Positions 25,720 through 35,064 of a stretch of DNA of 64,000 nt are shown here, piece by piece. The stretch spans positions 1 to 64,000 of the forward strand of contig NZ_JAINFL010000010.1 of NCBI RefSeq assembly GCF_022458895.1, read 5' to 3'. Origin of the DNA: Roseihalotalea indica. Its GTDB lineage: Bacteria; Bacteroidota; Bacteroidia; Cytophagales; Cyclobacteriaceae. The first letter of the stretch is position 1. The number at the start of each line of letters is the position of its first letter. The position numbers and the translations under genes were made by a program. The notes under the pieces are model-generated. The model had not been told where the DNA came from. It saw nothing but the letters and a program-made list of their open reading frames with translations, and did not search any database.

Positions 25720-27918
25720 ATGGTAGAGCAAACAATTGATCTGCAAGCTGCCCTTAAACAATATTTTGGCTACAATCAGTTTCGAGGAAATCAGGAAGCC
25801 ATCATTCAAAACGTTCTCAACCGCCGCAATACTTTCGTAATCATGCCTACCGGAGCCGGCAAGTCTCTTTGCTACCAGCTCCCGGCTATTATTCAAGAGG
25901 GTACCGCAATCGTTATTTCCCCGCTTATTGCCCTCATGAAAAACCAGGTAGACCAACTTAATGGATTTAACATTAACGCCCGGTTTTTGAATTCGACGCT
26001 AAGCAAATCAGAAATTACTCGCGTTAAGAATGATACACTGAGGGGGAAAATCAAGTTACTATATGTTGCACCAGAGTCTCTAACTAAAGACGAAAATATT
26101 AAGTTTTTACAGGAAGCCAATATTTCTTTTGTTGCAGTAGATGAGGCTCACTGTATTTCAGAATGGGGGCATGATTTCCGGCCGGAATATCGCCGTATCA
26201 AGTATATCATCTCCCAACTGAAAGAGGACGTGCCCATTATCGCCCTCACTGCCACAGCCACTCCCAAAGTGCAGCTTGACATTCAGCGGAACTTACAGAT
26301 GGAAGAAGCCGATCTGTATAAGTCTTCATTTAACCGCGAGAATCTTTACTATGATGTCCGCCCGAAGACCCAGATCAAGAAGCAACTCATTAAATTTATT
26401 AAACAATATCCGGGCAAGTCGGGGATTATCTATTGCCTGAGCCGGAAGAAAGTAGAGGAAATTGCTGAATTCCTACAAGTAAACGGGATTAAAGCAGCCC
26501 CCTATCATGCCGGGCTGGATGCCAATGTGCGTATACAAAATCAGGACGCCTTCCTTAACGAAGAAACCGATGTAATCGTCGCCACCATTGCCTTTGGAAT
26601 GGGGATAGATAAACCTGACGTACGTTTTGTCATTCACTACAATGTTCCTAAATCGCTGGAAGGCTATTACCAGGAAACTGGTCGTGCGGGGCGAGACAGC
26701 CGCGAAGCTCGTTGCCTGATGTTTTATAGTTACAGCGATATTCTTAAGCTGGAAAAATTTAACAAGGACAAGACTGTTACTGAACGTGACAACGCCCGCC
26801 ATCTGCTGGGCGAAATGATCGCATACTCGGAGTCTGCTGTTTGCCGTAAACGTCAGCTTTTACACTATTTTGGTGAATACTTACCCGACAACTGTGGTTT
26901 TTGCGATAATTGCGTAAATCCGAAAGAGCAATACGAAGGAAAAGACTTTGTTCTGACTGCCTTGCAAGCGGTGCAACAGACCAACGAGCGTTTTGGTATC
27001 ACCCATCTGGTGGATGTTATACGAGGATCGGAGAATCAGTACGTAAAAAGCTACAAACACGATCAGCTCCCTGTATACGGCAACGGAAAAGAGAATACAG
27101 CGGACCAGTGGAGTTCCGTACTTCGTCAGGCAATGATCGCTGAGCTTTTAGAAAAAGATATTGAGAATATTGGAGTTATTAAGCTTACCCGAAAAGGCAA
27201 AAAGTTTCTGCAAGAGCCTCACTCTCTAATGATTTCCCAAAATCACACATTTGAGGAGATCACTGAAAACGAAGAGAATGATGGAACATTAGGACAAAGC
27301 AATGGTACGGCAGTACAGGGGCAATCTTATGATGAAGGGCTGTTCCAACGTTTGAAGCAGCTTCGCAAAGAGATTGCTAAAAAGAAAAATGTACCTCCGT
27401 ACGTTGTCTTCCAGGAAACATCCCTCGAGGAAATGGCCACCACTTACCCTACCACCAAAGATGAAATGGCTGGCGTGAACGGCGTGGGTATGGGTAAGGT
27501 ACTAAAATTCGGATCGCCCTTTCTGCAAGCTATTAATGAGTATGTTGCTGAAAACGATATTGTTACCGCTTCTGATGTTGTCATCAAATCAGCAGTAAAC
27601 AAATCGAAGAATAAGATTGTCATTATTCAGCAAATTGATAAAAAAGTTGATTTTGAGGAGATTGCTGATGCTCTTAATCTTTCAATGGAAGAGCTTATTG
27701 AGGAAATTGAGCATATCTGCTACTCAGGAACCAAACTGAGTATTGATTATTACATCAATCAATTTTTAGATGAAGATCAGTTAGATGAGCTTGACGATTA
27801 TTTCCTCCATGCCGAATCAGACCGCATTTCTATGGCTTTGGAAGAGTTTGGAGAGGAGTATACGGAAGAAGAACTACGCTTATACCGGGTTAAGTTCTTG
27901 TCTGAATATGCCAACTAA
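25720..27918 (+). CDS. recQ: ATP-dependent DNA helicase RecQ
   Basis: A 732-residue SF2 3'-5' helicase for recombination and fork repair. Walker A TGAGKS (44-49), DEAH box with [19 protein letters not shown], motif [13 protein letters not shown], then the RecQ zinc cluster ([12 protein letters not shown]...CGFCDNC), winged helix and an HRDC domain (about 555-625, [17 protein letters not shown]). A further C-terminal extension of about 100 residues with helix-turn-helix character is usual in Bacteroidota RecQ. The frame opens at TTG 25687, but that would start inside the terminator hairpin; ATG 25720 is preferred. Confidence 0.96.
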   Translation: MVEQTIDLQAALKQYFGYNQFRGNQEAIIQNVLNRRNTFVIMPTGAGKSLCYQLPAIIQEGTAIVISPLIALMKNQVDQLNGFNINARFLNSTLSKSEITRVKNDTLRGKIKLLYVAPESLTKDENIKFLQEANISFVAVDEAHCISEWGHDFRPEYRRIKYIISQLKEDVPIIALTATATPKVQLDIQRNLQMEEADLYKSSFNRENLYYDVRPKTQIKKQLIKFIKQYPGKSGIIYCLSRKKVEEIAEFLQVNGIKAAPYHAGLDANVRIQNQDAFLNEETDVIVATIAFGMGIDKPDVRFVIHYNVPKSLEGYYQETGRAGRDSREARCLMFYSYSDILKLEKFNKDKTVTERDNARHLLGEMIAYSESAVCRKRQLLHYFGEYLPDNCGFCDNCVNPKEQYEGKDFVLTALQAVQQTNERFGITHLVDVIRGSENQYVKSYKHDQLPVYGNGKENTADQWSSVLRQAMIAELLEKDIENIGVIKLTRKGKKFLQEPHSLMISQNHTFEEITENEENDGTLGQSNGTAVQGQSYDEGLFQRLKQLRKEIAKKKNVPPYVVFQETSLEEMATTYPTTKDEMAGVNGVGMGKVLKFGSPFLQAINEYVAENDIVTASDVVIKSAVNKSKNKIVIIQQIDKKVDFEEIADALNLSMEELIEEIEHICYSGTKLSIDYYINQFLDEDQLDELDDYFLHAESDRISMALEEFGEEYTEEELRLYRVKFLSEYAN

Positions 27919-27938
27919 CATTGGTTAATCTTAGCATG

Positions 27939-27998
27939 AAATAGCAGTGAGCAGGGAGTAGTCAACCGCCTCCCGCTTACTGCCTCCGCTATTTTATT
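27939..27998 (+). terminator. Long hairpin after recQ
   Basis: AAATAGC (27939-27945) pairs with GCTATTT (27988-27994), and inside it AGTGAGCAGGGAG pairs imperfectly with CTCCCGCTTACT, forming a long stem around an 11-base loop. It starts 20 bases after the recQ stop and is followed by TTATT. It probably ends the recQ transcript; GCAGTGAGCAGG-type words also recall spacer repeats in related genomes. Confidence 0.5.
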
Positions 27999-28101
27999 AC
28001 CAGAAAAAAAGAATTTCACTCCTGCATTTCCTCATAGCGGATTTTCGGTATTAGTTTCGGGTTTCCGTTCTATTCCTTAGCTTTACCCCCAAAAGAATAT
28101 C

Positions 28102-29418
28102 ATGAATATATTACTACTGGGTTCCGGCGGGAGAGAGCATGCGCTGGCCTGGAAAATACATCACAGCCCCCTTTGTACTAAACTTTTTGTAGCCCCAGGT
28201 AACGCTGGCACCTACCCTTTTAATATTCAGGAAAATCTGATTCAAAATGGCTACGATACTGCTGATTTTCAGCGTATTGCCGACTTCATACTGCTCAAGC
28301 AAATCGACTTAGTAGTAGTGGGGCCGGAAGCTCCATTGGTGGCTGGAATTACTGACTTTCTACAAAAACAACCAGCTACAGCTAAGGTGTTGGTAGTGGG
28401 CCCCACTGAGAAGGGAGCACAGCTAGAAGGTAGTAAAGACTTTGCCAAGCAATTCATGCAGAAGCATGGTATCCCTACTGCTGCATCCCGTACGTTTACC
28501 CAAGCTGAATTATCCGAAGGAATTAAGTATGTGCAGAATCACCCCGTTCCGGTAGTGCTTAAAGCTGATGGGCTAGCTGCCGGAAAGGGCGTTATTATAT
28601 GCCAAAGCAACGAAGAGGCCGTTAGCACGCTCACCGATATGCTGGAGCATCAGAAATTTGGGGAAGCTAGCCAAAAAGTAGTGGTTGAAGAATATCTCGA
28701 TGGCATTGAGCTTTCGGTATTTGTACTTACCGACGGAAAATCATACCAGTTGCTTCCCGAAGCTAAAGATTATAAGCGGATTGGCGAGCAGGACACTGGC
28801 CCAAACACCGGCGGAATGGGTGCCGTATCCCCAGTTCCCTTTGCTGATGAGACCTTTTTAGAAAAAGTAAAATCTCGGGTTGTAGAGCCTACGATTCGGG
28901 GACTGGCCAGCGAAAATATCGATTACAAAGGTTTTATCTTTTTAGGCTTAATGAATATCCAAGGCGAGCCGTCTGTTATCGAGTACAACGTCCGGCTGGG
29001 CGACCCTGAAACGCAAGCCATCATTCCTCGCTTAGAAAGTGATTTAGTAGAATTACTGGTAGCTACAGCCCAGCAAACATTAGCCGATACATCTGTCAAA
29101 ATTACTCCGCAGGCAGCGGCCACTGTAGTGATGGTTTCCGAAGGATACCCGGGAAGTTACAAGAAAGGTAAAAACATTAGCGGATTGGCCGAAACGTCAG
29201 ACAGTCTAGTGTTCCATGCGGGAACCAAGCTCGATACCGATGCTGATGCCGTAGTAACAAGCGGAGGGCGAGTTTTAGCAGTCACTACTTTACATAACTC
29301 CCTCGAAGCTGCTATTAGCCAGACGTATGCCCGGGTAAACCAGATTAGCTGGGATGGCTTCTACTACCGGAAAGATATCGGTCAGGATATTCTCCGGTAT
29401 TCTGAATCGGGAAAATAA
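28102..29418 (+). CDS. purD: Phosphoribosylamine-glycine ligase (GAR synthetase)
   Basis: A 438-residue ATP-grasp enzyme of purine synthesis: phosphoribosylamine + glycine + ATP to GAR. The start MNILLLGSGGREHALAWK is diagnostic. ATP-grasp motifs are complete: VVLKADGLAAGKGVIIC, VVEEYLDGIELSVFVLTDG, GPNTGGMGAVSP and YNVRLGDPETQ. Length is typical. It is cytoplasmic. The gene has its own spacer on both sides, so it is probably monocistronic; a TAGTTTCG near-match to the -7 box lies about 50 bases upstream. Confidence 0.97.
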   Translation: MNILLLGSGGREHALAWKIHHSPLCTKLFVAPGNAGTYPFNIQENLIQNGYDTADFQRIADFILLKQIDLVVVGPEAPLVAGITDFLQKQPATAKVLVVGPTEKGAQLEGSKDFAKQFMQKHGIPTAASRTFTQAELSEGIKYVQNHPVPVVLKADGLAAGKGVIICQSNEEAVSTLTDMLEHQKFGEASQKVVVEEYLDGIELSVFVLTDGKSYQLLPEAKDYKRIGEQDTGPNTGGMGAVSPVPFADETFLEKVKSRVVEPTIRGLASENIDYKGFIFLGLMNIQGEPSVIEYNVRLGDPETQAIIPRLESDLVELLVATAQQTLADTSVKITPQAAATVVMVSEGYPGSYKKGKNISGLAETSDSLVFHAGTKLDTDADAVVTSGGRVLAVTTLHNSLEAAISQTYARVNQISWDGFYYRKDIGQDILRYSESGK

Positions 29419-29517
29419 GGCTACCAATTCGTTTTTATATAAATTCATTGTAATTTATACGATTAGAAGTTTCACGTAAGAAAGTTTTGCTTTCTGACTA
29501 ACTATATAGAGGATGAT

Positions 29518-30636
29518 ATGGGATGCAGCACATGTAGCACCAGTAACGGCCAGGTAAAGGGCTGCCGTAATAATGGAGGATGCAGTACCGGAGGATGTAA
29601 TAAAATGAACGTCTTCGACTGGCTGTCCAATATGGAATTTCCTTCGCTTAGTACCTTTGATATTGTAGAAGTAAAATTTAAAGGAGGAAGAAAAGAGTTT
29701 TTCCGCAATACCCAAGAATTAACCTTAACCACCGGCGACCCCGTGGTAGTTGATGTACCAAACGGCTACCATATAGGTTATGTCTCTTTACAAGGCGAAC
29801 TGGTTCGTTTGCAAATGCAAAAGAAGAAAGTAGCCAATAATGACCAGATCCGGGCTATTTACCGGGTTGCCACTGAGCAAGACCTGGAAAAACTGGAGAA
29901 GGTCAACAATCGCGAAATGCCCACGCTTTATCGCACTCGCGAGATCATCGAGAAATTAGATCTGATGATGAAGCTGTCGGACGTAGAATACCAGGCTGAT
30001 AATAATAAAGCCACATTCTATTATTCAGCCGACAGCCGGGTAGATTTCCGGGAATTGATCAAAATACTAGCCAGTGAATTTCGCATCCGGGTTGAGATGC
30101 GGCAGATTAGTCTGCGTCAGGAGGCCGGACGATTGGGGGGCATTGGCTCATGTGGTCGTGAACTTTGCTGTTCTACCTGGCTTTCTGATTTTAAAAGTGT
30201 ATCTACCTCAGCAGCCCGCTATCAAAACCTTTCTCTAAACCCCAGCAAGCTTTCCGGCCAGTGCGGTAGACTCAAATGCTGCCTGAACTATGAGTTGGAA
30301 ACTTATATGAATGCGCTGAAAGACATTCCGGAAATTAACAAACCGCTGAAAACCCGTAATGGCGAAGCAGTGTTGCAGAAAACAGATATTTTCCGGCGAA
30401 TTATGTGGTTTAGCTACGCGGGCGAAAGTGCGTGGATACCACTCAGTGCCAAGCGGGTACATGAGGTATTGAACCTCAACCAGCAGGGTAAATTTCCGGA
30501 TAACCTGAAGGAGGACGACATCGCTGAAAAAGCTGAAACTGCCGTACTAAACAATGACCTTGTTAAGATGGATCAGAAGTTTGAGAAGAAGAAAAAGAAG
30601 TCAGGTAATCGTAGGAAACGCAAAAAAAGACGTTAA
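29518..30636 (+). CDS. ricT: PSP1 domain protein, RicT/YaaT homologue
   Basis: A 372-residue protein with a Cys-rich N-terminus (CSTCSTSNG...GCSTGGC, residues 3-28), a PSP1 C-terminal domain (about 95-180) and the signature cysteine blocks GSCGRELCCSTWL and GQCGRLKCCLNYE. The C-terminus is a basic Lys/Arg tail. In Bacillus, RicT forms a complex with [4Fe-4S] clusters that affects RNA maturation; cluster binding here is likely from the conserved cysteines. In Bacteroidota it is commonly found next to gldH, as here (62 bases downstream). Confidence 0.88.
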   Translation: MGCSTCSTSNGQVKGCRNNGGCSTGGCNKMNVFDWLSNMEFPSLSTFDIVEVKFKGGRKEFFRNTQELTLTTGDPVVVDVPNGYHIGYVSLQGELVRLQMQKKKVANNDQIRAIYRVATEQDLEKLEKVNNREMPTLYRTREIIEKLDLMMKLSDVEYQADNNKATFYYSADSRVDFRELIKILASEFRIRVEMRQISLRQEAGRLGGIGSCGRELCCSTWLSDFKSVSTSAARYQNLSLNPSKLSGQCGRLKCCLNYELETYMNALKDIPEINKPLKTRNGEAVLQKTDIFRRIMWFSYAGESAWIPLSAKRVHEVLNLNQQGKFPDNLKEDDIAEKAETAVLNNDLVKMDQKFEKKKKKSGNRRKRKKRR

Positions 30637-30698
30637 CTCCGTTTCCTTTTTCTATTTTTAGCCATTTATTGCCAGCGTAAACGTGTTAGTAGTTTCGC

Positions 30699-31223
30699 AT
30701 GAGATTTCTTTGGACCCCCAATGCCCTGTATCGTATGGTTCGCCCAGCCCATTTCTTAACAATAGCCATTTTGTTTGTCATCATGTCTCTGATAGGATGT
30801 GACGGAAACCGCCTTTACGAACAGAATGTGAATTTTGAAAAAAAAGCGTGGGCGGTTGATAGTCTTCCGGTATTTCGTTTTCAGATAGAAAACCCTGAAC
30901 AGCCCTATAATATTTATTGGAACGTGCGGAATACAGTAGCTTACCCGTACCGCAATCTCTACCTTACTTACTACCTGGAAGATACGCTGGGCAATACCAT
31001 TGTCAAGGATTTGCAAAACATGGAATTATTTGAGTCCAGAACCGGCAAACCCTACGGCAGCGGCTTGGGCGATATTTTCACGCATCAGATTCTAGCCATA
31101 CCTAACTACCAGTTTGATACAGCGGGTATGTATCAGATTCGCTTGCAACAGTATATGCGCCGGGACACTCTGCCCGAAATCCTCTCTATCGGAGTTCGGA
31201 TAGAAGAGGCTGAATCTAACTAA
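30699..31223 (+). CDS. gldH: Gliding motility lipoprotein GldH
   Basis: A 174-residue lipoprotein with lipobox Cys34 (SLIGC). The pattern VYEQN.NFEKKAWAVDSLPVF.F.I...YNIYWNVRNTVAYPYRNLYL is that of GldH. In Flavobacterium GldH is required for gliding and chitin use and acts at the outer membrane. The start could be the second Met (30735), which would give a more usual 22-residue signal. It is followed after 15 bases by the oxoprolinase gene, so they may share a transcript. Confidence 0.9.
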   Translation: MRFLWTPNALYRMVRPAHFLTIAILFVIMSLIGCDGNRLYEQNVNFEKKAWAVDSLPVFRFQIENPEQPYNIYWNVRNTVAYPYRNLYLTYYLEDTLGNTIVKDLQNMELFESRTGKPYGSGLGDIFTHQILAIPNYQFDTAGMYQIRLQQYMRRDTLPEILSIGVRIEEAESN

Positions 31224-31238
31224 CCCAACCATAACGCC

Positions 31239-34200
31239 ATGGCCAAAGCGCAGGGAGCACGCTGGAAGATTTGGGTAGATACGGGTGGTACATTTACTGA
31301 TTGCCTTGCTTATAGCCCTACAGGCAATCTTCAGCGAGTAAAGGTGCTAAGTGATAGCACACTTCGAGGTATTCTGGTTAAACCGATTGATTCAAATCAC
31401 TGGCAAATACGGCAAAACTGGCCCAGCCAACAAACGGATATTTTCAATGGGTATACCATGCAGGTTTCATCCTCAAAGCATTCGGCCCGAATTACAAAAT
31501 ATGATCCTGATACTTCTACCATCACATTAGAAGAATCGTTACCTGAAGATTTGGCAGGGGTTGATTTTACAATGACTGCTTTTGAAGAAGCTCCCATTTT
31601 AGCAGCCCGATTAGCGACTCATACTCCCCTAAAGCAGAAGTTACCTCCGCTCGAGATGCGGTTAGGGACTACCCGGGGCACAAATGCATTGCTAGAACGT
31701 AAAGGTGCTAAAACCACTTTGCTCGTTACCAAAGGGTTTAAGGATTTGCTAACCATTGGCACGCAGCAACGCCCCGATATCTTTGCGCTTAATATCCAAA
31801 AACCTCAACCTTACTATACTGAAGTAATAGAGGTAGAAGAGCGCTTAGATGCTCAAGGGAATGTCATTCAGGCATTGTCGCCGGAACATCAAAATAAACT
31901 CAAAAATGCGCTGGCTACTTCAAAACCTGAGTCGGTGGCTATTGCCTTGCTGCATAGTTATGTGAATCCGGTGCATGAAGATGCGCTGGCTGAAACCTTA
32001 AGGACATCGGAGTTCCCGTTTATCTCCACTTCAGCTAGCCTCACTGCCTCTCAAAAAATTCTACCTCGGGCTCATACTGCCTTGATCAATGCGTATCTGG
32101 CCCCAATCATTCACCGCTACCTGGAACGTATCCAGCAACACGTTCCCCAGGGTGCCTTGAAAGTGATGAGCAGCGCGGGTGGGTTGGCCGATGCGATGCT
32201 TTACCACCCTAAAGATAGTTTGCTGAGTGGTCCGGCTGGCGGCGTAGTTGGTGCAGCCTCAATCCTCAGGCAGGTACAGCAACAACAATCAGGTAATTTC
32301 CAGCGCCTGTTGACAGTCGATATGGGCGGCACCAGCACTGATGTTTCCCGCTACGCCAATGAATTTGATTATCGATTTCTCACCCAGGTGGGCGATGCCG
32401 AGATTATTTCTCCGGCATTAGCCATTGAAACCGTAGCAGCTGGTGGTGGCTCAATTTGTCAGTTTAAGAACGGAACACTAGCCGTTGGCCCGGAGAGCGC
32501 CAGTGCTTACCCTGGTCCCGCCTGTTACGGGCAAGGAGGGCCACTTACTATCACCGATGTTAACCTATTACTTGGGCGACTTACGGAAGATAATTTTGGT
32601 ATTCCGATTAATAAGTCTCATGCCCAGAAAGCCCTGGACCAGATAAAGGCCACATTACAGAAGCACGACTCTACAAGTGAGTTAGATGATGAAGAACTAT
32701 TGCTCGGCTTCTTGCGCATTGCCAATGAGAAAATGACCGATACGGTTCGTAGTATCTCTGTGAAGAAAGGGTTTGATCCAGCGGATCACTCTCTTTTGGC
32801 CTTTGGAGGAGCAGGTGGCCAACATGCCTGCGAAATTGCATCTTTACTGGGCATCACCGATATCATTGTCCCCCAGGAGGCCGGGCTACTTAGTGCTTAT
32901 GGAATGGGGCAGGCGGTATTAGAGAGATTTTCCACCAGGCAGGTGCTTCAACCATACTCTGATGTCAAAACTAAACTTGCTGCCTGGATTGATCAGCTTA
33001 CCGAAGACGCTACTGCCCAATGCCGCCAGGAAGGATACTCTGATGATGTACTGGAAACCCGCTTTGTTAAATTGTTCTTACGATTTAAGGGGCAGGAAAG
33101 CACGCTGGAAGTTGACTATACCTCTCCTGATAAAATTTTAGATACTTACCAGAGGCAGTATGAGTCCCTGTTCGGACATTGGTTAGAGGATAGAGTGGTA
33201 GAACTAGAATCCATTAAAGTGGTGGTTTCCACTTTACCTCCACCGTTACCTAAACCTGAGCAACGTAAAAATTACTCCCCAGAACCAATTTCTTCCCAAC
33301 AAAGTCGCACCCGATCCGGCTGGCTATCTATCCCGGTCTATGACTGGGATCAGCTAGTACCAGGCGCATCATTTTCTGGCCCAGCCTTGCTGACCAGCCC
33401 TACTACAACTCTATGGCTAGAAACCGGGTGGGATCTACAAATTGATGGCTATCGTAACGCGCTATTGCATCAGAAAGAAAAAACGGAGTTAACTACCAAC
33501 GAGGCACCGGAGGCCGTTCAATTATCGTTATTTACCAATCGCTTCAGTAGTGTTGCTTCGGGTATGGGCGCCTTATTGGAACGCACCTCTTTTTCGGTGA
33601 ATGTAAAAGAACGCCTGGATTTTTCCTGTGCCTTGCTGGATGCAAATGGGGAATTGATTGTGAATGCTCCCCACATTCCGGTACATCTGGGAAGTATCGG
33701 TATTTGCGTCCGAAAGGTTCGGGAACATCTCTCCATAGGGAAAGGCGACATCGTCATTACCAATCATCCCGGCTATGGTGGGTCTCATTTACCGGATGTT
33801 ACGCTGATCAGTGCGGTGTATGTTAAAGAAAAACTACTAGGCTATGTGGCGAATCGGGCTCACCATGCGGAGATTGGCGGCACTCGCCCCGGTTCCATGC
33901 CTACGCAAGCCACCACTTTAGAAGAAGAGGGAGTAGTGATTGCGCCTACATACCTGGTAAAAGATGGCGAACCTCAGTGGGAAGTTATTCGATCGTTATT
34001 TATTGAGAGTCGTTACCCGACCCGGAATATAGAAGAGAATATGGCTGACCTGAACGGAGGTATGGCTAGTATCCGCTGGGGTGTACAGGCACTTCAACAA
34101 TTAGCTGAACAGTATGGCACAGACCAGATTCCGCACTACATGCAGCGATTGAAGGAGCGGGCTTCTCACCAGATGGTAGAATGCTTACGAGGCCTCAAAT

Positions 34201-35054
34201 TGCCCTCCTTTGAAGCTAGCGAAACGCTAGACGACGGCAGCAAACTACAGGTAACTTGTACACTTGCCGACGATCAAACCTTTACCATTGATTTTACCGG
34301 AAGCAGTCCCACCCACCCTAGAAACCTGAATGCTAATTCAGCCATTGTTCAGAGTGCGGTTATTTATGTGCTAAGGTTGTTGCTCAACAAAGACTTTCCT
34401 TTAAACGAAGGGTTGCTTCAGCCGATAAAAATCATTATTCCACCCGAGTCTATCCTCAACCCTTCATTTAATGATGACCCGGCTCAATGCCCAGCGGTGG
34501 TAGGGGGAAACACCGAAACCAGCCAGCGATTGGTGGATACACTTCTTAAAGCATTAGGGCTGGCAGCTTGCAGTCAGGGCACCATGAATAATGTGCTGTT
34601 TGGCAATGAGCAGTTTGGATATTACGAAACCATTGGCGGTGGTACCGGAGCCGGCCCGGACTTTTCCGGAACTGATGCCGTGCATCAACACATGACCAAT
34701 ACCCGCATCACTGACCCGGAGGTGCTGGAATTCCGCTATCCGGTCCGCTTAGACGAATTTTCGGTTCGTGAGCACTCGGGTGGACCGGGACAATGGACGG
34801 GTGGAAATGGCATCGTCCGTAAGCTCACTTTTCTGGCACCGGTTTCCCTTACGGTATTAACGCAACACCGCAGCATAACACCTTATGGACTTGAAGGTGG
34901 CGCCACTGGTAAAACCGGCAAACAGTGGATTATCCGCAGTAACGGCACGGAAGAATCTCTGGAAGGTATTGATCAGGCAGAGATGATGAAAGGTGATCAG
35001 TTTATTATTCATACTCCCGGTGGTGGTGGGTTCGGAACATCTCCAGGAAAATAG
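31239..35054 (+). CDS. 5-oxoprolinase / hydantoinase A-B fusion protein
   Basis: A 1271-residue cytoplasmic protein with the HyuA and HyuB parts fused in one chain, as in eukaryotic-type 5-oxoprolinase (ATP-dependent opening of 5-oxoproline to glutamate). The N-terminal hydantoinase A half (about 1-700) has DTGGTFTDCLAY, RLGTTRGTNALLERKG, DMGGTSTDVS and GGAGGQHACEIA. The B half (about 750-1265) has FSCALLDANGELI, VITNHPGYGGSHLPDVTL, GGGTGAGPDFSGTDAVHQHMTNTRITDPEV and a C-terminal GGGGFG. Length matches the family. The gene ends 10 bases from the convergent outer-membrane protein. Confidence 0.92.
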   Translation: MAKAQGARWKIWVDTGGTFTDCLAYSPTGNLQRVKVLSDSTLRGILVKPIDSNHWQIRQNWPSQQTDIFNGYTMQVSSSKHSARITKYDPDTSTITLEESLPEDLAGVDFTMTAFEEAPILAARLATHTPLKQKLPPLEMRLGTTRGTNALLERKGAKTTLLVTKGFKDLLTIGTQQRPDIFALNIQKPQPYYTEVIEVEERLDAQGNVIQALSPEHQNKLKNALATSKPESVAIALLHSYVNPVHEDALAETLRTSEFPFISTSASLTASQKILPRAHTALINAYLAPIIHRYLERIQQHVPQGALKVMSSAGGLADAMLYHPKDSLLSGPAGGVVGAASILRQVQQQQSGNFQRLLTVDMGGTSTDVSRYANEFDYRFLTQVGDAEIISPALAIETVAAGGGSICQFKNGTLAVGPESASAYPGPACYGQGGPLTITDVNLLLGRLTEDNFGIPINKSHAQKALDQIKATLQKHDSTSELDDEELLLGFLRIANEKMTDTVRSISVKKGFDPADHSLLAFGGAGGQHACEIASLLGITDIIVPQEAGLLSAYGMGQAVLERFSTRQVLQPYSDVKTKLAAWIDQLTEDATAQCRQEGYSDDVLETRFVKLFLRFKGQESTLEVDYTSPDKILDTYQRQYESLFGHWLEDRVVELESIKVVVSTLPPPLPKPEQRKNYSPEPISSQQSRTRSGWLSIPVYDWDQLVPGASFSGPALLTSPTTTLWLETGWDLQIDGYRNALLHQKEKTELTTNEAPEAVQLSLFTNRFSSVASGMGALLERTSFSVNVKERLDFSCALLDANGELIVNAPHIPVHLGSIGICVRKVREHLSIGKGDIVITNHPGYGGSHLPDVTLISAVYVKEKLLGYVANRAHHAEIGGTRPGSMPTQATTLEEEGVVIAPTYLVKDGEPQWEVIRSLFIESRYPTRNIEENMADLNGGMASIRWGVQALQQLAEQYGTDQIPHYMQRLKERASHQMVECLRGLKLPSFEASETLDDGSKLQVTCTLADDQTFTIDFTGSSPTHPRNLNANSAIVQSAVIYVLRLLLNKDFPLNEGLLQPIKIIIPPESILNPSFNDDPAQCPAVVGGNTETSQRLVDTLLKALGLAACSQGTMNNVLFGNEQFGYYETIGGGTGAGPDFSGTDAVHQHMTNTRITDPEVLEFRYPVRLDEFSVREHSGGPGQWTGGNGIVRKLTFLAPVSLTVLTQHRSITPYGLEGGATGKTGKQWIIRSNGTEESLEGIDQAEMMKGDQFIIHTPGGGGFGTSPGK

Positions 35055-35064
35055 CTTTTTAAGA

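Noticed and set aside
30690..30697. TAGTTTCG as a promoter box for gldH
   Set aside because: It ends one base before the start codon and has no partner box at 19 bases.
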